A stretch of DNA of 64,000 nt, from contig JAFEMH010000166.1 of NCBI GenBank assembly GCA_022495995.1, positions 186,001 through 250,000 on the forward strand, in the 5' to 3' direction. This document shows, piece after piece, positions 36,101 to 46,960 of the stretch (the stretch's first letter is position 1; every line of letters starts with the position of its first letter). The notes under the pieces are model-generated. The model saw only the letters and a list, made by a program, of their open reading frames with translations, ran no database searches and was not told the DNA's origin. Origin of the DNA: Adenophora triphylla var. japonica (Eukaryota > Streptophyta > Magnoliopsida > Asterales > Campanulaceae). Position numbers and translations under genes: made by a program.

Positions 36101-38527
36101 ACTAGAAAGGATCACTTTCCTTTGCCATTTATTGACCAAATTCTAGAAAGGCTGGCTGGTCAGGAATATTACTGTTTCTTAGATGGTTTTTCAGGATATA
36201 ATCAGATTCCCATTGCACCAGAGGATCAGGAAAAGACCACATTCACATGCCCTTTCGGAACATTTGCATATCGAAGGATGCCCTTCGGCTTATGCAATGC
36301 TCCTGCTACATTCCAAAGGTGCATGATGTCGATCTTTTCTGAGATGATTGGCAGGTTTGTGGAGGTATTTATGGATGATTTTTCTTTGTATGGTGATTCG
36401 TTTGATGCATGCTTAAATAATTTGACTTTGGTTCTTAAAAGATGCTGTGATGCCAATTTAACCTTAAGTTGGGAATAGAGTCATTTTATGGTCAAGCATG
36501 AAATTGCGTTAGGTCATGTGGTGTCAAGAAAAGGGATTGAAGTTGAGAGGGCAAAAATTGAGTTAATATCTAAATTGCCTTCGCCAACAAATGTTAAAGG
36601 AATTCGTAGCTTTCTTGGTCATGCGGGTTTTTATCGGCGTTTTATAAAAGATTTTTCAAAAATTTGTAAGCCGTTAACAAACTTGCTTGCTAAAGAGACA
36701 GAATTTGTTTTTGACCAAGAATGTCTCAATTCTTTTAACTTGTTGAAGGAAAAATTGACTTCAGCCCCTATTCTTGTGGGTCCAGATTGGACTCAACCTT
36801 TTGAGATAATGTGTGATGCATCCGATTTTGAGGTGGGTGCAGTTTTGGGTCAGAAAATTGATAAGAAGTCACATGTGATCCAATATGCAAGTAGAATGTT
36901 AAATGATGCTCAATTGAATTATACTACAATCGAGAAGGAATTCTTGGCTGTGGTATTTGCTTTGGAAAAATTTCGTTCTTACTTGCTAGGATCTAAGGTG
37001 ATTGTTTATTCGGACCATGCTGCATTGCGTTATTTGCTTTCTAAACAAGATGCTAAGCCTAGATTGTTAAGATGGATGTTGCTTTTACAAGAATTTGATA
37101 TTTCCATCAAAGACAAAAAGGGGTGTGAAAATGTTGTGGCAGATCATTTGTCTAGACTTGAAAGGAGGTGTGTGAGTGAAATTCCCTTGAATGAAAATTT
37201 TCCTGATGAGCAGTTGATGGTTGTAAAGGATAGTGAGCCTTGGTATGCCGATTTTGTAAATTTTTTGGCTACGGGGGTTCTAAATCCAGATTTTTCGAGT
37301 CAAGAAAAGAAAATATTTTTGTCAATGGTTAAGCAATATTATTGGGATGACCCATATTTGTTTAAACATGGTCCCGATATGGTTATTCGTAGATGCATTC
37401 ATGAAAATGAGCAACAAAATGTTCTTTCTTTTTGTCATGAATTGCATTGTGGAGGTCATTTTAGTGGTAAGAAAACCGCTCAAAAGGTGTTGCAATCAGG
37501 TTTCTTTTGGCCAAGTCTTTTTAAAGATGCATACATTTTCAGTAAAAGTTGTGACAGGTGCCAAAGAACCGGTAACATTGGTAAGCAAAATGAAATGCCT
37601 CTTACGAGTAACTTGGTTGTGGATTTGTTTGATGTATGGGGCATAGATTTTATGGGCCCTTTTGTTCTTTCATGTGGTTTTGAGTACATTTTAGTATCGG
37701 TGAATTATGTGTCAAAGTGGGTGGAAGCAATTCCTACCCGGACTAACGATGCTAATGTTGTTGTCAAGTTTGTCAAGGATGTGATTTTTAGCAGGTTTGG
37801 CGTTCCTAGGGGAATTATAAGTGATGGTGGTTCTCACTTTTGCAACAAAATTTTTGGAGCACTCATGAAAAAGTATGGGGTGAAGCACAAAGTTGCAACC
37901 GCGTATCATCCCCAAACTTCAGGGCAGGTGGAAGTGAGTAATAAGCAAATCAAAGTCATTCTTGAGAAGACGGTGAAGCCTAATAGAAAGGATTGGGCTT
38001 TACGGTTGAATGATGCATTGTGGGCGTACCGCACAGCCTACAAAACTCCGATTGGAATGAGTCCGTACCGGCTAGTCTTTAGAAAAGCTTGTCATTTGCT
38101 GGTGGAGTTAGAGCACAAAGCATATTGGGCGATCAAGGTGTTGAACATGGATCTGAAACTAGCCGGTGAACAAAGATTACTTCATTTGAATGAGCTTGAG
38201 GAACATCGGTTGGAAGCTTATGAAAATTCACGGTTGTACAAGGAGAGAACCAAAATGTACCATGACCGGAAAATTATGCATAAGGAAATCATTCCGGGAA
38301 GCAAGGTGTTACTGTTCAATTCAAGGTTGAAGCTTTTCCCGGGAAAGTTACGTTCCCGGTGGGATGGTCCGTTTGAGGTTGTGAATGTGTTTTCTCATGG
38401 AGCGGTGGAGCTAATGAATTTGGTTACCAAGAACAAGTTCAAGGTGAATGGACAACGAGTAAAGGCGTATTTTGATGGAGTTTCAAGATTAAGGGATGTT
38501 GAATGGGTCGAGTTGAAAGATCCATAA
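33161..38527 (+). pseudogene. Athila gag-pol polyprotein, one frame with three stop codons
   Basis: A single 1788-codon frame. Gag (about 1-430): LPQAARNYELKNLHFNML, EAWDRFKMLLVQCPHHG and a Gln-rich region. Protease near 35035 with MLDLGASINLMP; the D-L-G-A-S form is normal for Athila. RT: MVIDYRKLNAATRKDHFPLP, MPFGLCNAPATFQR, VFMDDFSL. RNase H with D, E, D in [18 protein letters not shown] and YSDHAALRY. Integrase with H-H-C-C (HELHCGGH ... CDRCQRT) and D-D-E in [16 protein letters not shown] and GQVEVSNKQ, then [12 protein letters not shown]. Stops are TGA 34163-34165, TGA 35315-35317 and TAG 36476-36478, each a single-base change from the family codon. No frameshift occurs, in contrast to the copia and Ogre-like pols. 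Confidence 0.92.
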
Positions 38528-38577
38528 TCAGTGAAAAGGTCATTCCATCGAGCTAACGACGTTAAACAAAAGCGCTA

Positions 38578-38601
38578 CTTGGGAGGCAACCCAAGGTGAG
38601 T
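38578..38601 (+). promoter_or_regulatory. Conserved hairpin abutting a consensus 5' splice site, end of Athila pol
   Basis: CTTGGG (38578-38583) pairs with CCCAAG (38590-38595) around AGGCAA, and GTGAGT follows at once, so AAG|GTGAGT is a perfect splice-donor consensus. It lies 50 bases after the pol stop. The segment GCTACTTGGGAGGCAACCCA is, from memory, well conserved in plant Athila elements. A role in expressing the downstream ORF is inference. Confidence 0.6.
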
Positions 38602-39009
38602 ATTCTAATTGGTAGTCCTTTAAAGTTAATTGTTCCTTTGTTTTCATCACTTTGAGGACAAATTAATAATTAAGTTTGGGGGTGTAAAGTTTCTTAGCTT
38701 AGATTTCATTGTTTTCATTTAAATGTTTTCAATTAAAAAAAAAAAAATTATTATTTTCGTGGAACAGTGCTATTTTACTTGGTTTTTGTTTGTGATGTGT
38801 AGGAGGAGTGAATCTGAGCATTCCATGGCCTACCCATGAAAATTATCATGGCCATGAAGTTATTTTGGTAGTAAAAGGTGCAAGTTAATCAGCATTATCC
38901 ATGGGCAGGCCATGGTTTGATCCATGGCCATGGACAGCAAAGGGGTGAAGAATTTAGCATTGTCATCAGCACTGTCCATGGGAAGGCCATGGTTTGATCC
39001 ATGGCCATG
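38602..39009 (+). other. Athila pol-to-3'ORF spacer, left part, with CCATGG-rich repeats
   Basis: No gene. Contains an internal polypurine-like TTAAGTTTGGGGGT (about 38670-38683) and, from 38820, many CCATGG/ATGGCCAT palindromes. Two imperfect repeats (about 38896-38936 and 38976-39009) share GGCCATGGTTTGATCCATGG. The Ogre-like insertion falls inside the second repeat. Confidence 0.7.
39005..39009 (+). repeat. Target-site duplication CCATG, left (Ogre-like)
   Basis: CCATG precedes TGTAAGTGCTCC and recurs at 57202-57206 after the 3' LTR end. It lies within a palindromic CCATGGCCATG. Confidence 0.92.
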
Positions 39010-40742
39010 TGTAAGTGCTCCAATTTGAGCTTGTTAGAATTTTCGTTAGAAAATTAACGAAAGTTATAACATTTCTAACAATTCCTAACAATCCTAACTT
39101 TTCTAACAAAGTGAGGGTAAAATGGGCATTGTTATTTAAGGATAAACCTTAAAAAGAATCTTAAAAAAGAAAAACAAAAGAATAAAACCACAAATAGAAA
39201 TGCTGGAAACATAATCTGGCTGGTCAATTTGAATTTTGAAAAGAAATATTCCCCTTGTCCAAAGCTGGAGCTGCATTTAATGAACAGTGCACGCTGAGGG
39301 GTCTTGTCCGCGCGGATGAGTTTGCATTTTCAGGAGGGCTATAAATTGAGCCCTCCAGTCACAAAAATAAGGAGGAAAAACAGATTTTGCACCGAACCTC
39401 TGGCGAAATATAGAGAGAAAACAGTGAGAATTCCCTTGAATTGTCACCATTTTCTCTCCAATCTTTCCCAACTCATACTCATCCACTCACTCTCATATTA
39501 AAGCCCTAAACACTCATACACTCAAGCCAAACACTCAAGAACACAAGGAAGATTGGTAAACCCTCCTCTTCCTAACCCTAAATCTCATCCATGCATGCAT
39601 CTTCAAACTACAAAATGTAGTTCTTTCATCTTCTTGCTCTAGATCTAAGAAGATCACCATGGAAGACCATCTCCATGGATGATCTTCTACAAAGATCAAA
39701 ATTATTTTCAAGTTTTCTTACTTTCTTGCAAAGAAAACTCATTTTCAAAACCCTAAAAACCATTTTCAAGCATAAAATCTCATTTTCAAAGGATAAAAAT
39801 CCCCTTCCCAAGCAAATGAAATGCTTAGTCCTAATGTACCCCAAGGATGGTTTGGTATAGTTGATTCACCACTAAAATGTCTAGTGATCACTAACCAAAA
39901 CTTAGGGAAATGGGGACAAGCATGGATGCAAAACCCCCCTTAAAATCATATTTTCTTTCTTGAGAAGTTGCTGTCCAGTAGCAATTTTCTCAGACCTCAG
40001 TCCATGGTCTTAATTTTTGGACACAGATGAACTTGGAATTTGGTGTTGACTACAAAATACTTTTTGTAGCCAACATCAAGAACTTTCCAGACATATTTTT
40101 ACTTTATTTTTTGGGTGAGTAAAACTCCTCTTTTCAAATTTTCTTTCAGAGGCTAGTTCATCAGCTTCTGGGAATCCAGATCTCATATCTGAGGTTTCCA
40201 GAAGGTTTTGACCCCTCAAATCTTCTCCAAAATGGAAAATTCCTTCGCACAAACTTTATTTAAGGTGTCTAGAACAACTTTCATTCTCTGAGTTTATCCA
40301 GATTATGAAGTTTTAAGACCCTTGAATCCATTTCAAAATCAAAGGTCCACTGCCTTTTTCATTCTGGCAGAAATGGCTCTCAACTTCAAAAGGTCTTTTG
40401 AGTACCAAATCTCAATCCAAAAATCTTCCAAAAAATCATGGGATCAGTTTAAAGTCTTAAAAAGATATCCCAATTTTTACTTTTCTGAGTTTCAACTTAT
40501 TTTGGCCAAAACACACACACACACAAATGATTTTCAGCTTGGAAGACTCGTTTTACGAGGCGCGTCGGGTGCACACTAACGTCCTTCCCGACGCGTAACA
40601 TGACCTCCGAACCTAAATCTCTGATCTCGGGCTTTTTTCAAAGTTTTGGCCCTCAAAATTAAAATGGCGTGGCGACTCCGTTTTCGTTGATTTTCTTTTA
40701 AACAAAAAAATGGGAAAATTTTCGGATACACACATCATCACA
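39010..40742 (+). repeat. Ogre-like 5' LTR
   Basis: Starts TGTAAGTGCTCC and ends ACATCATCACA, 1733 bp. Contains the promoter module at 39307-39346, many CATTTTCAAA-type repeats near 39720-39790, and a short CA microsatellite near 40508 that is longer in the 3' LTR. Confidence 0.92.
39307..39346 (+). promoter_or_regulatory. Ogre-like 5' LTR promoter: TCCGCGCGGA palindrome and TATA box
   Basis: The perfect palindrome TCCGCGCGGA (39307-39316) lies 23 bases upstream of TATAAAT (39340-39346). The 3' LTR repeats this at 55758-55767 and 55791-55797. The same palindrome precedes both antisense units (53735-53744 and 50324-50333). Confidence 0.65.
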
Positions 40743-40743
40743 G

Positions 40744-40761
40744 TGGCGACTCCGCTGGGGA
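40744..40761 (+). other. Ogre-like primer-binding site (arginine tRNA)
   Basis: TGGCGACTCCGCTGGGGA after the LTR matches, from memory, the complement of the 3' end of a plant arginine tRNA, the primer described for Ogre elements. Confidence 0.85.
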
Positions 40762-42216
40762 CTAAGCTTTTTTTTTAAAAAAATGGTATTTGGTATATTG
40801 GTGGAAACCACTAAATTTCCCGTTATCGCCTCCTAACACGAGTCGGGGATAAATTGTGGTCTAACAATCCCACGTACCGGTATCACCGTTTTCAAAAAAA
40901 AAGCTTTTGAGGGTCAAGCTTCCGTCCCGGCTTTGAAAATCATTTTTGTGTGTGTGTTGATTTTTGCACAGTTTTCATGTTGTTTTGGTCGCCTCGGAGA
41001 AAGTCAAAATTTTGACTGTCGGAATAATGTCCCTAACTGTCGGAATTTTCGTGCTTACGTGCTTATGTGCTCATTAAAAATTTCAAAAAAAAATTTCAAA
41101 AAAAAAAAAGGATTTTCAAAAAAAAAAGAAAAAGAAAATTTCCAAAAAAAAATCATGCATCATATTTTTAAGACTCATAAAAAAATCTCTATTTTACTCA
41201 GAAAAAGAATATAGACTGCTTGCACACTACGCGCACGCGACCGTACACTGCACACTACGTCCTTAACCCGGGGAAATCCTTGTCGCGGTCCGTTTGGTCT
41301 TATTACGCCTCTCGGATGAGCACAGGACTACCCAAACATCCCATGGAGCCTCGTGTCGACCATGCACTTGTCCGTGACACACTTTGTCCGAGACCCGGTT
41401 GGTTTTTAGTCTGGTCTGTGTCATGCCCTGTCCGTGTATAGACCTTTCCTTTCAAGCCTTTGTCGGCATACCGACTCAATATCTTTCGGGGACCCTAATC
41501 AGTCGAAGTTCTGCCGGTTTTCCGCCGCGGACTTTGACCAAGATATTGACCGGCGCCTTGACTTCGGCTCGGCGCACAAATTATACACGACTCCCGGCAT
41601 TGACACCGAGTCATCAAGGATTAATGAATATTCCATGCCTAATTACGGCTTAGCGACGACAAGTCAAGATCAATTGTGGACACTTATCGGTCAAATCATG
41701 CCGACTTTTCGTCGAGCCCTCGGACATGATCTTGACTTTTGACGTCAGCTTTGTCCGTAATTTACATCGAATGCTCGTTAAGACTCGATTACCCGCCAGA
41801 CTTTTAGGATCGTTTTTCTTTCGGCCGGTGGGACCCGCTTGCCCTATAGGACCCTCGCCGGGGCATCCCACCACAGGAGGTCGAAATACGGGTGGAATAC
41901 GAGGGGCTTATAGACGTAGTGACGGGGCCCGGCTGATCCGAGATTCGAGTAGTTTGCGAAAAGAAGAGCAATCTTTTCCAACCGATTAGGTTAATAAAAC
42001 ATGTTTTAAGTAAACGTGAACAAATAAGCTGCATGTTGCATGAGCCTAAAGCCCAAACACCTACCCTCCTTCCATTCCCGAGACATCGAACCTTCGTGTC
42101 CTTTCCCCGCGACTCCGCACAAAGCTTGGTTTCGGGCACCGGTCACCGTTTGATCGGTTGGGAAGAGTCAAGCGCGTCATCGGCTTCGCCGTTTGTTCCG
42201 ACTCCAGGGTTTGAGA
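40762..42216 (+). other. Ogre-like leader, no recognised gene
   Basis: About 1.45 kb between primer site and gag-like ORF. It includes A-rich runs at 41080-41160. Short open stretches exist (for example 41434-41742 and 41726-41989), but none matches a family I know. Some Ogre elements have an extra ORF here; I cannot show one. Confidence 0.6.
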
Positions 42217-43460
42217 ATGTACGCATCGGCCGGTAATGATGGGGATAACGTTGCTCCGTCCTCCAAAATCCCTCGAGCAGACGTGTGGATCCGGTTGGTA
42301 GAACGGATGAGACTTCGACATGAGGCTCAAATTGATGACCTGCAGGGGGTAGTCGCAAGTCATGGTGTGACTATCAGTCTCAATTCCGATGGCACTTTTA
42401 CCGCAAAGAAGGAAGAGGGTTCTCCTCCTCTTCTTAATAGTCCCGGATACATCAAGATGCTACCCCAAGATTCCTATGTTTCCACCGCTGGGACTCCTGC
42501 CCGCCGACTTACGGGGCAAGCGGCCCCCAAACGACGGATCGGGGACGAAAGAGTTCGGTATACGTCGGTTGTCCCCTCTCAAAGTGATGATCCCACAAAT
42601 ATCGGCTGAGTGATGAAAATCGGGAACGAGTTGAAGAAATATGGTCGGCCATCAAAGCCACGGAAGAACGCCGAACGGACGGCGGGCTGGATTGAAGAGG
42701 CCACACGCCACTTCGGGACCTTAACAATATCCCAAGCGGCGGGGCTACCACGAAAGACAAACATGTGCCCGTTCCCAGGGACCTCAATATCTCTCATTAT
42801 CCGGCGGAGTCCAATCACTCGCTACCGAGATGAGCCCGGCGAATCCCCGGACCGGTTCCACTCAAAGTCATTCCCGGCACCGCTCAACACGAGGTCCCAA
42901 ATCCGCCACCGGTAGTAGAACACATTTGGTGGGATATTTGTGGCTTGTCCCGATTGCCTTGAAAGGGACTATCGGGAATTTGGATACACGAGGACCGTCC
43001 TCCTAAGAAAAAGAAAATTTCCTCCCGGCAAAAATTGAAGGAGAGATTCGAGGCCGGTGATAACGGTGTGGGAACGCTCGGGGAGCCATCTGGGGATTTG
43101 ATTATTATGTACTCTACTCCGGTCAGGCTTCCCCAAAGCAAAAAGGGGGAAAAGAGCAGAAAAGCCTTGCCAACGACGAGTTGAGACTTTCGGATACCGA
43201 GTGCTGCGAACGGAAGTCCAACCCCCTCGGGGTCGACGAGTTCGGTTGTCCGGTTCAGTATACACCGATGAAGAAAAACCGACGCCGATGCAGCGCCCCC
43301 ACTCAATCAACATGTTGGCGGAGATGGCAACCGCCACAAAAGGCATCGGTATAACCCGGGGGCTTCGGCAAAGGCTCTACCTCGCAAGAAAAAGGCACGA
43401 AGCGACGGGTTTAATGACTCTCTATCCCGAGACAAGGACCAAATCTATGATCCTCACCTA
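42217..43460 (+). pseudogene. Ogre-like gag-position ORF without visible capsid
   Basis: ATG at 42217 opens MYASAGNDGD; residues about 15-50 contain a probable coiled coil (VERMRLRHEAQIDDLQGVV). Frame changes near 42600 and again around 42690-43000. A later charged segment (RERVEEIWSAIKATEERR) resembles the N-terminal helix region of Ogre Gags. The capsid part that normally follows is not recognisable in any frame before the protease. The segment 42900-43460 is basic and Pro/Ser-rich. Either the capsid is deleted or it has diverged beyond recognition. Position alone supports the gag name. Confidence 0.55.
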
Positions 43461-43920
43461 TATGGGAGTATGATCACCTTCTGCGATGAAGATTTGCCAA
43501 GAGATGTCTCCCAACACAATGAAGCTTTGTACATCACTATTCGGCTCAACACCATGTCACTCCACAGGGTATTAGTGGACAATGGATCATCGGTAAACGT
43601 CCTTCCCCTCGGCATGATGAGGGCCCTCCGCATAAATGAAAGGCGCGTGATCCCATCTACCCGGTGTCAAGGCCTACGACGGTTCGTCTCGTCCCATTAC
43701 AGGGACGGTGACTGGAACTGCAGTACGAAACCCAAATGGTGCCCGCAAAGTTCCATGTAATGGATATCCCTCCGAGTTCACGGCCCTACTAGGGCGCCCT
43801 TGGTTGCATCACATGAAAGCCATAGCCTCCACTCTCCACCAATGCGTCAAATTCATCAACCGGCGAGGAGACCTTGAAGTCATAAGGGGTGACGGTTTCC
43901 TCATAGGGAATGAAGGCTGA
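43461..43920 (+). pseudogene. Ogre-like aspartic protease
   Basis: FCDEDLPRDVSQHNEALYIT, then LHRVLVDNGSSVNVLPLGMM with a D-N-G active site, as is typical of Ogre proteases. After a frameshift near 43690 the second half reads PSEFTALLGRPWLHHMKAIA and STLHQCVKFI, also typical. Ends at TGA 43918-43920. Confidence 0.8.
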
Positions 43921-44841
43921 AACAATAGCCAAGAACGCCCACGATCAAACACCGGGCTACATCCTTCAAGAGGCAAGTCTCGCCGGCATCCTTTGGAATC
44001 CGGCGATGCCAACTATGTCGACACACTCAAGCGAGCGAGACTCAGAAGAAGTTCGATTCATCAAATTTAATTGCTATTTCCAACACTTGGAGGCGTCTTT
44101 TGGAAGGAAACGCTGAACACCGCCATGATACGAGCACACAAGTCCCCGGTCCTCAATCACGGATTTGTCGGTGTGCAAACCCATTCTTTGGCCTCGCCGA
44201 GCGAGGAGATTTTCATGATAAAAGTCGGCAAACAGACGGACTCGGCTCGAATCTATGAACGTCGTGTGGGACGTCCTCCTTCTTGAACTACTGCCGAGCC
44301 TTTCCGCTCGAGTATGGGACATGAGATTTTTCTAGCGGCTCACCGAGACGCAATACGTCCTTACATCTGGATTGAGCGGTCGGATTGTGACGAAACGGAA
44401 ATCCCGGGATTGAGGAAGATCCCTACATCCACATGCTCGGCTTTCGGACGCCAAACACAATTGATTACGGTTCGAGACAAAGAGATGATAGCAACGGCGA
44501 AGAGGGAGCACGAGACCATGCCTTTCCCGGGTTGTGAAGCCACCGGCAGCGATGCCGCTAAAGAATTGGGAAACTCTCTCGGGCCCGTCCGCGACCGAAG
44601 AGGAAATGATCACCAAGCTTGGATTGGTCCCCGTCCTTTCGTGTCAACCTTTGTAAAGTCCTCAGGAGTCTCTCATTGTTGAGTTCGAGTCTCTCGAGTC
44701 GTCCGATGGCCTTACGCTGAAGACTACGAGTACGCAGCGAACGTTGTATTCCCCTTCGTCTTGATGAAATGATGAACCTTTACGAGTATCCCTTAATTGC
44801 CACTTTAACTAATGATGAATTAACTAATAATCTAAAAACAG
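43921..44841 (+). other. Ogre-like protease-to-RT linker with candidate intron
   Basis: Broken open stretches of polar sequence without a known domain. Ogre elements are known for an intron between protease and RT. Here AACTAATAATCTAAAAACAG ends at 44841, a good acceptor with nearby branch-point-like TTAACTAAT. Possible donors are GTATTC near 44746 or GTATCC near 44786. The linker before the RT resumes in an acidic frame (DEEADTLNEQ). Confidence 0.5.
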
Positions 44842-46440
44842 GTTAATAACGATTCACTAGATGAAGAAGCGGACACATTAAATGAACAATATATCAAAGA
44901 AATCTTTAAGCGGGTTGTCAGGAAAGAGGAAAATCGAGCCCAAGTGCCGAAGAGATTTTGACGAGTGTGAATGCAGGAGCTGCGGAAGAGCCTAAAGAGA
45001 CGCATTGGTAGTTTCTTCGAAGGGATTTGAAAGGGATGCCCTAATCGAGTGCTAAAAGAATTCGTGGATGTGTTCGCATGGTCCTATAAAGATATGCCGG
45101 GCCTCGATCCTTCCATAGTTGAGCACCGAATACCGCTCGACCCGGAAGTCAAGCCGATAAAGCGAAGCTAAGAAGAATTAAGCCCGAATGGTCCTTACAA
45201 GTGAAAGAGGAAATAGAAAAGATGCTCGGAGCGGGTTTCATCGGGGTCATTGAATACCCAACATGGCTGTCCAACATAGTGACGGTGACCAAGGCCAACG
45301 GAAAAATCCGATCTTTGCGTAGACTTCGGGGATCCGAACAAAGCCGGTCAAAAGACGATTTCCCCCTGCCAAACATCGACATTTTGGTAGATTCCACGGC
45401 CAACCATGAAGTCAAATCCTTCGTCGACGGTTTTGCCGGCTACAACCAAATCAAAATGGCGAGAAGAAGATCAAGCCAAAACGGCCTTCACAACCCCTTG
45501 GGGCACATCTTGCTACACGGTCATGCCATTCGGACTAAAGAATGCTTTGGGGCTACGTATCGAAAGGGCTACGGCTACGTTCCATGACATGATCCACAAA
45601 GAAATTGAGGTCTATGTGGACGACATGATAATACATTCCGGAGGATCGAGATGGCCAGCACTTTGTTGATTTGAGAAAATTCTTCGGCCGCCTCGAGACC
45701 ACGGCATGAGGCTGAATCCGGCCAAGTGCACTTTCGGTGTAAGACGAGGTAAGGTGCTAGGATATATGGTGACGAACGGGAATCGAAGTAGATCCCCGAG
45801 AAAATCAAGGCGATAGTTGAAATGAAGCCACCAGGACAACGACAGAAGTGAAATCCTTCATGGGAAGGCTACAATACATAAGCCGCTTTGTAAATCGGTG
45901 ACCTCGATCTGCGAGCCGATCTTCAAGTTGATGAAGAAAAATGCCTACACAGAATGGACCCCAGAATGTCGGCTTGCCTTTGAGCAGTTAAGGCATACCT
46001 TGTGAATCCCCGATTCTCTGCCCACCACATCGGCAAAAGCCACTCTTGCTATATCTAAGCGTCACGGATACGGCAATTGGGGCTATGCTAGCTCAAGAGA
46101 AGAAAGATTCCAAAGTCGAAAACGCCATCTATTTCGTAGCGGAAAGCTCCAAGGAAGCGAACTCAATTACTCTGCTTGCGAGAAGACTTGCGCGAGGTTT
46201 GGTCTGGGTAGTGGGAAAGTTGAAACACTACATGCGGTCTCACCCGATACATCTTGTCTCAAGAATAGACCCCATCAAATATACGTTCGACAAGCCTTCC
46301 ATCTCCATGAGGTTGGCAAAATGGTCGTTCTTTTTGGCCGAATATGACATCACTTATGTTTCAAGGAAATCCGTAAAAGGACGCATAATGGCGGAACATC
46401 GGCGATTTCCCAAGTGATGAGTCTCGAGGGACACTGAACC
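44842..46440 (+). pseudogene. Ogre-like RT and RNase H (frameshifted)
   Basis: RT begins near 45050 with EFVDVFAWSYKDMPGLDPSI. It continues with EKMLGAGFIGVIEYPTWLSN, DDFPLPNIDILVDSTA, FVDGFAGYNQIKMA, TPWGTSCYTVMPFGLKNA and catalytic VYVDDMIIHS near 45615. RNase H has LYLSVTDTAIGAMLAQE and HLVSRIDPIKYTF, in the weakened form seen in Tat elements. At least five frame changes are needed. The reading matches Ogre RTs closely in wording, and damage sits at small indels. Confidence 0.83.
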
Positions 46441-46960
46441 TCAATTTCCCGATGATGGAATCTTCGCTCTAGAAGGAGAAAATCATGGCAACTCTTCTTC
46501 GACGGAGCGTCAAACAAAAGGGGAACGGGATAGGAATGCTTACAGTCGATCCTCTTGACGAACACACCCCCATAGCGTGGCTGAACTTCGAAGTCACCAA
46601 CAATGACTTGAATATGAAGCTTGCATAGCCGGGTTGGAAGCCGCCCTTGAAAGAAATATCAAGGAATTGGAGGTGTATGGTGACTCGCCCTCATCATCAA
46701 TCGGGTCTCTAACAAATGGAAGACCGTGGATCCGGGTTTGCGAAGTATCATGCTTACATGGAAGAACTAGTGGCTCAATTTCAAAGAAATCGGCTTTCAT
46801 TACACGCGAGGCCGAAACGGGTTCGCGGATGCTCACGCTACACTAGCCTCTCTTGTCGAAATACGAAGGAAAGTCTGTTAAACCATTCGAGTCGGGAGAA
46901 GAGAAACCCCGCCTATTGCTTGAAATTGAAGCGGAAGCCGGGCGATCAATGATCCACTGG
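46441..46960 (+). pseudogene. Ogre-like archaeal-type RNase H
   Basis: Read across frames: LFFDGAS then KGNGIGMLTVDPLDEHTPIA, an NND segment, GLEAALERNIKELEVYGDSP, and KYHAYMEELVAQF with the terminal FADAHATLASL. The first Asp, the GDS Asp and the ADAHA Asp of this second RNase H are visible; the Glu-containing helix is broken near 46615. It lies directly between RNase H and integrase, as expected for Tat. Confidence 0.75.

Noticed and set aside
40322..40579. ORF of about 85 codons in both Ogre-like LTRs (also 56772-57038)
   Set aside because: Low complexity and interrupted by a variable CA repeat near its end; repeated only because LTRs are duplicated.
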